In this document: positions 1 to 13,000 of the stretch, in pieces
How the letters are laid out: the number at the start of each line of letters is the position of its first letter
How positions within the stretch are numbered: the stretch's first letter is position 1
Source of the DNA: Corydoras sp. C115
Taxonomy: Eukaryota; Chordata; Actinopteri; Siluriformes; Callichthyidae
Assembly (NCBI GenBank): GCA_019802505.1
Contig: JAFMOC010000027.1
Location: forward strand, 289,001-353,000
Direction: 5' to 3'
DNA length: 64,000 nucleotides
Notes under the pieces: model-generated
Seen by the model: the letters and a program-made list of their open reading frames with translations, nothing else
Told to the model about the DNA's origin: nothing
Databases searched by the model: none
Made by a program: the position numbers and the translations under genes

Positions 1-178
1 ATGAAAATGTATACCATGTTGAAAACTAAAGGACATGGCAGTGATCGCCAGTCGGTTCACAGGTGTACATTAATGGTTTGGACACTTCTCGTACCACTGA
101 TTGACCCAACACTGATTGATTACCACACCTTTCAAAAAGGACTGCAGCCAGTATGTTTAAACCAGCTTTATATTAGCA

Positions 179-640
179 CAGTGCTTCTCAAATAGTGGGG
201 CGGTACATAACAAGATATCACAGTGCAAGTGATAAGTGTACTGAACAAACCCTCAAGATACAACATGGAGAAATATTTAACAGGAATGACGGAGAGAAAG
301 GCGGAGAAAGACGAAGTTGAGACAAACAAAAGTGAACCGAAAACTAAATGTCGAAGCGAACGTAGCGCCTGGCTTCACTGTAACGAAGGTGGAGACGAAG
401 AAAGACCGGCGTGTCCGTGTCTTTAAATGTTGGCAGCGGACAGCGTGAAGCCAAATAAAAGAAGGGGTCACTTAAAGACATTACACCCCAATCACGCTGA
501 TAACCGCTTGAGTTTTTTTTATCGTAAACGTGACGCGTAGAGCCAGCAAACAACGCTTTATGAAAGCTACTACAGAAAAGCAGTGCGCTGCAAAACGGAT
601 GCGTTGGAGACATTAGTTCTGACTTCCTCAACAAAAAAAA
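179..640. mobile_element. Possible hAT-like transposon end and debris
   Basis: The words CAGTGCTTCTCAAATAGTGG at about 180 resemble termini of fish hAT elements. No matching inverted end was found to the right, and no transposase is visible, so this may be a one-ended remnant. The stretch to about 640 is less AT-rich than what follows and carries short open frames on both strands that resemble nothing I know. It lies downstream of the visible rps7 exons, probably in the last rps7 intron or beyond. Confidence 0.25.
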
Positions 641-1892
641 AAAAAAAAACACAATTGTTGTATTCATTTTTGTTTTGTAGGTTAAAGTGTTAAATTGTGC
701 TCCAGAATTAATATTGCTGATGAATTTGAATTTATTATTTATTGATTTTATTTAATTTCATTTTCAGTATCAAATGCCAGTCAGTTCAAAAATGTTTCTA
801 GTTTAAATAAGGATTTCATTCTTTTCTGTTACAAACTAAAAAACAAAGTTGTACTTATAACAAATTTATAGACAAATGATACTACAGTAGGCGTGTAAAA
901 ATACTTTTTCATCATTTTTTGCATTAGCACTATAGGATACATTTTTTTTATTTCTAGTTCCCATTTCATTTGATAATTCTTAAAATTATTATCAAAAAGG
1001 GTCACATTAGCAAAGGTACACCATTAGTTACCAGCCACACAGTGACGCTTAAGTTCTTGGCGGATCATTCCAATTATTGTGGACAACAAGAAAGTTTCTG
1101 AATAAAGCCTCCATAAAGACAAAAAAAAAAAAAAGACTAAAAGAAAGTGACAGTCTATGCTTGTGATTATACGCTGCACACTGGTCATCCAAGTAAAGAT
1201 GAATAGAAAGGTTAATTTCGTATATGAACTATTGTTATTAAAACTAAATTATTAATCAACTTGCGTAACATGCAAGGTGCAAGAAAATGCATTTACATCT
1301 TTTTTTTATCTATAAGCCTTTAAAATAATCTAAGCCTTTTTAGTACAGAAAAAAAGGCTCAAATACTAGCTAAAACCATCAACCAAGCTAAAACCAATAA
1401 AAATTTGCCACCTGACATTTCAAGGCCAAAGGTATGAGGAATCGTTATTTAAAGACCAACCTTTATATCTCATTAAACTGTGATTATATTAAGCATGCAG
1501 AACTAATATGAAGTTGTTCAAGCATACGGTTATAAAACGCAAAATGGATCAATACATATATTTGAGTCATTCATTTTCATGGGTTATACCCCAAGCGCAT
1601 GTAACTTTCAGGCATTTAAAGATCTTGGTTAAATTCTCATCACAAATCTCATTAAATCAAATTAAAAGTTGCAGCTCAAATCAGATTTGACATTCTGGAA
1701 AGCCAAGACATAGTGACCTGAAATCATGTTATTGTGAATGCATTTGTCCATGAAAATGGCATGTATAAGCACACTGAAGTGTTTTTGTGCAAGGAAACTG
1801 TCAGCCAATTCTGCCAAGTGAATGCACTGGCAACCCTGGAACATGTCAGATAAGAGAAGGGGGGGGGGGGACAAAAAAATATATTAAAAATC
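641..1892. other. AT-rich non-coding stretch
   Basis: No gene or recognised repeat is visible. Homopolymer A tracts sit near 632-650 and 1121-1134, and a run of ten G near 1861-1870 lies just before a SINE. I looked on the minus strand for the missing last coding exon of rps7 (ending FPEFQL in vertebrates) and did not find it. Confidence 0.6.
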
Positions 1893-2235
1893 AGCGGCAC
1901 GGTGGTTTAGTGGTAAGCACGTTCGCCTCTCCGCACTAGGGATTCCCGGTTCGAATCCCCATCTGAGTGGAGTTTCCATGTTCTCCCCGTGTCCACGTGG
2001 GTTTCCTCCAGGTTCTCCGGTTTCCTCCCACAGTCCAAAAACATGGATCAAGTCAATTGAGTTCTCCAAATTGCCCCATATAGAATGTGTTTGTGTGAGT
2101 GTGTGTGCCCAGCGATAGATTGGCGCCCTGTCCTGGGTGTATCTGCCCAGCGCCCGAAACGTTCTCCCCTGGATGGGAATGGGGAAACCCACCACGACTC
2201 TAATAGAGAATAAAGCGGAAGATAATGAATGAATA
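1893..2235 (+). mobile_element. Mermaid/DANA-like SINE, full length
   Basis: Complete from the tRNA-like head (gcggcacggtgg) to a short GAAT tail. It lies antisense to rps7. The A-box region has GGTTTAGTGG and the B box GGTTCGAATCC is intact. Confidence 0.9.
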
Positions 2236-2593
2236 ATAAAAATCAGATGTCATTCATAAGTACAAGCTCCAAGGGTGGGGGAGAAGAGAGCTTGGAACAT
2301 GAAATTCAATGGAACATTTACATTTGGGTTGCAAGGTCCAGAATCAAATCCATCAAGTCAAATCCAAACAGAAAAGAATGGATTTAGAATGTCCAAGATG
2401 CTTTTTTCTTTTTACAAGAGTAAATATAAGCCACGTTAGACCAGGCATCCCAAGTCTGTTAGTGTGAACATAGCTTCAAATAGTTCAGGTCTATGTCCAG
2501 GTCTAAACTAAACAGCCCAACAAATGTTGACCTCCACCAGACACTACAGACATGGACTTTCATGTACAACTTAGGTAACGTCTTGTGGAAAAG

Positions 2594-2819
2594 GATTGTG
2601 AACTGTATGGTTTACCTCCCCAGTAATTGCCCAAAGGGCTCTGGGAAGGTTTAGGAATATACAGTACGCCGTCCTCAACCGGCAGAGAGCCGGGGGACAT
2701 GCTTGCTCTCCAACGTTGTGGAATGGGACTGTACGTCATGGCACAATAGACTGTGCTACGCTCCCATACGCCACAAAGACAGAGCCATATGAGAGTACCT
2801 CACAGGATGTCCACGTTGG
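2594..2819 (-). ncRNA. snora73: U17 (SNORA73/E1) H/ACA snoRNA, copy E, diverged
   Basis: Read on the minus strand it begins CCAACGTGG and ends with a CACAATC ACA-box end, with an H box AGAGCA between the two hairpin regions. It keeps the U17 hallmarks AACCATNCAG, CTGGGGAGG and CCACAACGTTGG. It sits in rps7 intron 6. It differs from the other four copies at many places (AATTGCCC, ACCGGCAGAGAG), so it has evolved apart from them. U17 acts in early 18S rRNA processing rather than in pseudouridylation. Ends are inferred from the human U17 sequence. Confidence 0.88.
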
Positions 2820-2857
2820 GTTAAAGTAGTTGCGGTAACCAACAAAGCTATACTCAC

Positions 2858-7095
<4,238 letters not shown>

Positions 7096-7104
7096 GGCCT
7101 ATGT

Positions 7105-7706
7105 CTAAAAGACAAAAACAATATACATTAATTTACTAGATCACGAATAAGAGATGCTGTAGAACCCCCAATAGCACAACCGTAATCTAGAAAGGGACGG
7201 TTTTAAAGCTTTATCCTGTTAAGTACTTTACCCACGGGTTATAGAAATGAAAGAAAACTGGTTTAACAATGTGATTAAAGGTATTTTTAATTTGAACGTA
7301 AAGCCACATGCTCACTGTGGGGCATTGACGTATTGCTAAAGCATTAGCCCCGCAGGTTCCCACCACCTTTAATTCCACTATGAAGCAAAAACGCTTTTCT
7401 GTGGATTTTAAACTAATTTATAACAACCTGGAATGGCGTTTATGTTTTAACAGCAGGTCCCAATGTAAAAAATGTGAGAATAAAACCGGCGTTAGGCCGG
7501 AACCCCGAGCACGACCTGATCACACCAGCGAACAGCATACAAATCCAAAATTCTAATCTTCAGACCGTCATCCATTACTACAAACGCCTTTATCTAAAGC
7601 ATCCCTGTGTTAAAGTATAATATACCTGAGTAGCACCGGATTAAACCGCGTATTTCAGGCATTAAAACACTTTTTTCCGTCCAGCCATTACAATCAACTA
7701 ACCTAC
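7105..7706 (-). other. rps7: rps7 intron 1
   Basis: Lies between the 5'TOP exon and the start-codon exon. No snoRNA or repeat is visible here, unlike introns 2-6. Confidence 0.8.
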
Positions 7707-7733
7707 CTCACTCAACGACGGCCTGGAAAGAGG
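7707..7733 (-). other. rps7: rps7 non-coding exon 1 with 5'TOP tract
   Basis: Read on the minus strand it begins CCTCTTTCC, a pyrimidine tract of the kind that starts ribosomal-protein mRNAs, and ends CTGAGTGAG-like before a GTAGGT donor at 7706-7701. The exact first base is not certain; transcription probably starts at one of the C residues near 7732-7733. Confidence 0.75.
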
Positions 7734-7739
7734 CCGAAA

Positions 7740-7749
7740 TCTCGCGAGA
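7740..7749. promoter_or_regulatory. TCTCGCGAGA palindrome in rps7 core promoter
   Basis: A perfect ten-base TCTCGCGAGA lies a few bases upstream of the inferred rps7 start. This word is the known binding site of BANP and a frequent element of vertebrate CpG-island promoters of housekeeping genes. Confidence 0.8.
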
Positions 7750-7771
7750 GGGGCCGGTAAAAGCGCGCTTA

Positions 7772-7784
7772 TGGGAAATGTAGC
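7772..7784 (-). promoter_or_regulatory. ZNF143-like site, rps7 promoter
   Basis: Minus strand reads CTACATTTCCCA, close to the ACTACAATTCCCA core of the ZNF143/Staf site. It lies about 40 bases upstream of the inferred start. A motif match only. Confidence 0.4.
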
Positions 7785-8008
7785 TATGACGCGCGTGTAA
7801 TGGTCACTCTCGCCACAAGGGGCGCAACTTCATGATATGTTATGGATTCATTAACCACGTTGGTTATTAATCGCCATTATAACGATTATTAGAATAACGA
7901 CCTCCTGAAACCGCATTTAAAGCTAAATTTACAGTTAAATTTTAAGCACAGTCACATAATCATCTACAACAAATCAGATTTACAATTACATTGATAATGA
8001 TTTCTGTT

Positions 8009-8360
8009 GCGGCACGGTGGCTTAGTGGTTACCACGTTCGCCTCTCAGCGCTAGGGATTCCCGGTTCGAATCCCCATCTGGGTGGAGTTTCCATGTTCTC
8101 CCCGTGTCCGTGTGGGTTTCCTCCGGGTTCTCCGATTTCCTCCCACAGTCCAAAAACATGGATCAAGTCAATTGAGTTCTCCAAATTGCCCCATATAGAG
8201 TGTGTTTGTGTGAGTGAGTGTGTGCCCAGCGATGGATTGGCGCCCTGTCCTGGGTGTATCTGCCCAGCGCCCAAGACGTTCTCCCCTGGATGGGCATGGG
8301 GAACCCCACCGCGACCCTAATAGAGGATAAAGCGGAAGATAATGAATGAATGAATGAATG
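8009..8360 (+). mobile_element. Mermaid/DANA-like SINE, reference copy
   Basis: Clean example of the family that fills this window. The tRNA-derived head carries an A box TGGCTTAGTGG (8018-8028) and a perfect B box GGTTCGAATCC (8063-8073). The body has landmarks CCATGTTCTCCCCGTG, CCTCCCACAGTCCAAAAACA, AATTGCCCCATATAGAG, GCCCTGTCCTGGGTGTATC and GATGGGCATGGGGAA, then GAGGATAAAGCGGAAGATAA and a (TGAA)n tail. Such elements are copied by RNA polymerase III and moved by a partner LINE. Flanked by AATGATTTCTGTT at 7996-8008 and 8361-8373. It lies between rps7 and rnaseh1. Confidence 0.95.
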
Positions 8361-8373
8361 AATGATTTCTGTT

Positions 8374-8924
8374 GCGGCACGGTGGCTTAGTGTGTTAGTG
8401 TTCGCCCTCAGCACTAGGGATTCCCGGTTCGCCCCATCCTGGGTGGTATTCCATGTTCCCGCAGACGTTCCCCGTGGATGGGTTTCATCCGGGTTCCCGG
8501 TTTCCTCCCACCCAAAAACATGGATAAAGTCGGGAGATTGAGTTCTGAAAAATTGAATATATGAGTGTGTCTGTCTGACAGAATGACTGCTGAATTTGTG
8601 CCCAGCGATGGATTGCGCCCTGTCATGGGTCTATCGGTGCCAGCGCCTGAGATGTTCTCCCCTGGATGGGCATAGGTTAACCCCCCCCGCGACCCTAATA
8701 GAGGATAAAGCGGGAGATAATGAATGAATGAAAGTTAATTGAGTCTGAAATTGCCCCATATAGAGAAAATGTGTGTGAGTGTGTAAAACATGTACCCAGC
8801 GATGGATTGCGCCTGTCCTGGGTGTATCTGCCCAGCGCCCGAGACGTTCTCCCCTGGATGGGCATGGGGAACCCCACCGCGACCCTAATAGAGGATAAAG
8901 CGGGAGATAATGAATGAATGAATG
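8374..8924 (+). mobile_element. Garbled SINE plus second SINE 3' part
   Basis: 8374-8730 is a SINE with many small losses and odd insertions (TTCGCCCCATCC, GACAGAATGACTGCTGAATTTG). It is followed by 8731-8924, which repeats only the last two thirds of the element. A third AATGATTTCTGTT follows at 8925-8937. Confidence 0.85.
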
Positions 8925-8985
8925 AATGATTTCTGTTATTCACAGAATAGACTGCTGGAATTTGTGTACCATTGTTGGCCGCATA

Positions 8986-9466
8986 GGCAGCACGGTGGCT
9001 TAGTGGTTAGATGTTCTCCTCTGAGTGTTAGTGTTAGGTTTTTATAATACTTTTAAGCAATTTAGTAAAAGTAATAATGTAAAGTAAAACTCATGATGAG
9101 TTGAATAGTTCAAGGAAAAGAGAAAATGACTATTTGATGAATGAGCATGGGAAAGAGTATGAATGTCCGGTTGCAGGGTCAGCGGGGAGATTTAAATAAT
9201 GGGACTGTCAACAAGAACCTGTCATAAATTCATACCCCTGAGGGGGGCAGAAAGGAGGACCAGATGGGTTAGAAGATAGAGATGTTTTGGTCAATGTACA
9301 CATGAGAAAAAAAGACTGTTGTCTGGAGCGGGCGCACACACAGAAAAAGCAGGTCACGCCCTCCTGAAGGACTTAAAAGGACGAACGAGAGGACTTCGGG
9401 TAGAGCTCTCGGGGGATAGCGACGAGTTGCTATCGTCCATATTTTTCATTGTTTAATATTTTACGC
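8986..9466. other. SINE head fragment and unassigned sequence
   Basis: 8986-9022 is a SINE head only (GGCAGCACGGTGGCTTAGTGG). The rest has no recognised gene. The part 9200-9466 is more GC-rich, with GACTTAAAAGGACG and GGACTTCGGGTAG; its look is that of an LTR or a 5' leader, but no pair of direct repeats was found. Confidence 0.4.
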
Positions 9467-9783
9467 GGGCGGCACGGTGGCTTAGTGGTTAGCACGTTCG
9501 CCTCTCAGCGCTAGGGATTCCTGGATTCCTGGGTGGAGTTTCCATGTTCTCCCCGTGTCTGCGTGGGTTTCCTCCGGGTTCTCCGGTTTCCTCCCACAGT
9601 CCAAAAACATGGATCAAGTCAATTGAATTCTCCAAATTGCCCCTTATAGAATGTGTCTGTGTGAGTGAGTGTGTACCCAGTGATAGATTGGCGTCCTGTC
9701 CTGGGTGTATCTGCCCAGCGACTGAAACGTTCTCCCCTGGATGGGCATGGAGAACCCCCCCCCCCCCCCCCCCCCCCCCCCCA

Positions 9784-9815
<32 letters not shown>

Positions 9816-9855
9816 AGAGGATAAAGCAGAAGATAATGGATGGATGGATGGATAA
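9467..9855 (+). mobile_element. SINE containing a 58-base C tract
   Basis: Full-length copy with a (GGAT)n tail. Where the family has five to seven C there is an expanded run of C (9755-9782, one A, 9784-9812). Confidence 0.93.
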
Positions 9856-10032
9856 ATCTGATTCCAATGCTGATTCTGATTCTGTAATGAACAAAGTGGC
9901 CTGTAGGTGGCAGTAGCTTAATGAAGTTCATGTTTAAACCACCAAATAAAACGTCAAGAACCAAGCAACGTGATTAATAACAGTTACTTTTTAGTTAGCC
10001 TAGAGCTGAATGTGATTACTGTCAGTGTTTAA

Positions 10033-10038
10033 CACGTG
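10033..10038. promoter_or_regulatory. CACGTG E-box upstream of rnaseh1
   Basis: A palindromic CACGTG lies 63 bases before the first rnaseh1 ATG. It is a possible USF/MYC-type site. No TATA box is seen. Confidence 0.3.
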
Positions 10039-10080
10039 GCAGTGTTTATTCTCTTAGCTCGGTTAAAAGCCTTTAGTAGT

Positions 10081-10089
10081 ATGGAGTGA
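10081..10089 (+). promoter_or_regulatory. Two-codon upstream ORF of rnaseh1
   Basis: ATG GAG TGA ends six bases before the first rnaseh1 ATG. Its start context is strong (A at -3, G at +4), while the first rnaseh1 ATG has G at -3 and T at +4 and the second in-frame ATG has G at both. In human RNASEH1 an upstream ORF and start context set the ratio of mitochondrial to nuclear enzyme; this arrangement would do the same. It matters only if transcription begins to its left, which is not shown. Confidence 0.55.
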
Positions 10090-10095
10090 GCTGGA

Positions 10096-13000
10096 ATGTT
10101 CAGATTGCGCAGTTTCTGCAGGTTTTTTCACAGATCGTTAAATGTAAACACCGAAGAAATGGGAAAGAAGGGCTCGTTCGTTTACGCCGTGAGAAAGGGA
10201 CATCATCCCGGTGTGTATGGCACATGGTGAGCATCTCTACTTATACATGCACTTAGCAATGACGTAACAAATCATTACAGTTGTCATAGCTGCAGTAAAT
10301 CCACTGGAGAGTGTTGGGTGACAGTTATAGACGTGGGTGATGGGTGACGTCATAGTCGGCGTGATTTGTCCCTCCACGTGCTGCATATCAGAATTTGTGA
10401 GGCGCGTTGATGGCAATCTGATTCATGAACCGAGGCATTTTGGTGAATCGAGTATCAAATTCCTCATAATCCTATACTAGGGTTGTGGGTGAAAGTTTCG
10501 GGCGACGGGCAGAGACACCCAGGATGGCTGAGCACACTCACACAGACACACACCATATGGGGCAATTTGGAGCATTCGATTTCCCTTGAATCCTTGTTCT
10601 TGGACTGTGGGAGGAAACCCACATGGACACAGGGAGAACATGGAAACTTCACTCAGATTGGGATTCAAACCTGGATGCCCAGTGCTGAGAGGAGAACGTG
10701 CTAAGCACTAAGTGACCATGATTCACTAGTTAGAGAAACATCCATCCATCCATCTCCTGCTTTATCCTCTATTAGGGTCGCGGGGGGGTTCCCCATGTCC
10801 ATCCAGGGGAGAACGTTTCGGGCGCTGGGCAGATACACCCAGGACAGGACACAAATCTATCACTGGAGACACACTCACTCATACAAACACACTCTATATG
10901 GGGCAATTTGGAGAATTCAATTGGCCTTGATCCATGTTTTTGGACTGTGGGAGGAAACCGACGAAGACACGGGGAGAACATGGAAACTCCACCCAGATTG
11001 GGATTCGAACCGAGAATCCCCACCTAGTGCTGAGAGGCGAACGTGCTAACCACTAAACCACCGTACCGCCCAGAGAAACATTCATCTTCTGCTTAATCCT
11101 CTACTAGAGTTGCCCCATCCAGGAGAGAACGTTTCGGCTGCTGGGTAGATACACAAGGACAGGATATCAATCCATCGTTGGGCACACTCACTAACACACA
11201 CACACACACTCCATATGGGGCAATTTATAGCAGATAATATACCTTGAATCCACTTTTCTTTAGGTTATTAAAGCGTTATGGTATGAGTGGATGTGCATTA
11301 TTGTGAAATAAATCAACGTGTGATTGGGTATGATGTGTAGTTGTCAGTACACCTCTTTTCTGTAATTTATTTATAATAATGCACTACCTCAAGTACCTTA
11401 TTGCTTTTATAAAACACTATAATAAAAAAAACACATTTTATCCATAAATGTGTTCAATTTAAAAACAAAATAATAAACTAGTCCAGTTTCTAAAGTAAAA
11501 ATTCATTCATTCATTCATTATCTCCCGCTTTATCCTCTATTAGGGTCGCGGTGGGGTTCCCCATGCCCATCCAGGGGAGAACGTCTCGGGCGCTGGGCAG
11601 ATAGACCCAGGACAGGGCGCCAATCCATCGCTGGGTACACACTCACACACTCAAACACACTCTATATGGGGCAATTTAGAGAACTCAATTAACTTGATCC
11701 ATGTTTTTGGATTGTGGGAGGAAACCGGAGAACCCGGAGGAAACACACGGGGAGAACATGGAAACTCCACCCAGATGGGGATTCGAACCGGGAATCCCTA
11801 GCGCTGAGAGGCAAACGTGCTAACCACTAAGCCACCGTGCCGCCAAAGTAAAAATTGATTGTTTTAAAAAAAATCGAGTGCCTTGCTTATGTATAATGAT
11901 GAATACAAGTATGCAGCTTTTAGCTTATGGTGTGAATTTAGGTATAAACGATTTATTTACCATGCTTTTGTTATTCTCTTTTTATCAGGGAAGAATGCCA
12001 AAGTCAAGTAGACAAATTCAGAGGTGCACAATTTAAAAAATTTGCCTCTGAGGAGCAAGCTTGGAGTTATGTGAGGAACAACAAAACAGAAACGCAGTTG
12101 GAGCTAATAAAGTACCGTAATTAATAATAGACAAAGTGTAACGTCTTCTGAACATCATTGGTTTTGTATCCAGGTACTGAGACCAGACAGCTTGTTGGCA
12201 TTTCAGCCGGAACGAAAAGGCCCATTGAGGATGAGGAGGATGATAAAGAAAGCAAAAAACGTGTAAAAGTCACTGATGAGACATCGGAATCAAAAGTCAA
12301 TTCAGAAGAGTTTTCTTATATGGGTAATGAGCATGAACATTTATTAAAGTGAACATTTTATTAAATGCAAATAGTGGTTAGCACATCTGCCTTTTATTCA
12401 TTCATTATCTTCCGCTTTATCCTATATTAGGGTCGCGGTGGGGTTCCAGGGGAGAACGTTTCGGGCGCTGGGCAGATAGACCCAGGACAGGGTGCCAATC
12501 TATCACTGGGCACACACTCACTCACACAGACACACTCTATATGGGGCAATTTGGAGAACTCAATTGACTTGATCCATGTTTTTGGACTGTGGGAGGAAAC
12601 CGGAGAACCTGGAGGAAACCCACGCGGACACGGCGAGAACATGGAAACTCCACCCAGATGGGGATTCGAACCGGGAATCCCTAGCGCTGAGAGGAGAACA
12701 TGCTAACCACTAAGCCACCGTGCCGCCCCTTCTGCCTTTTAGCGCTGGGTAATCAGTTTCAAATCAAGTATTCAAGTATTTTCTTTGTCATTCCACAATA
12801 TAAAGTACAGTACAGTATATGTGGAACGAGACAGTGTTCCCCAGGAACAAGGTGCTACACATAACATCTACTACACAATCAACATAAAGTGCACGTGTGC
12901 AAACGCAAGGATCACAATAAATACAGGACGATACACAGTACTAGGGGTGTATTCAACTACAGCTTTTCGTAGTCGAATCTGATTCGTCAGATTTTCCCGA

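Noticed and set aside
223..426. 67-codon charged frame as a last rps7 or other exon
   Set aside because: Wrong strand for rps7, no similarity to eS7, no flanking splice signals that make a gene.
8011..8083. tRNA genes at SINE heads
   Set aside because: A and B boxes are present, but the sequence does not close into a cloverleaf with a proper acceptor stem and always continues into the SINE body.
7991..8320. 109-codon frame and dozens of similar frames across the window
   Set aside because: They all translate the SINE body, in several frames and on both strands, and break at each copy's private indels.
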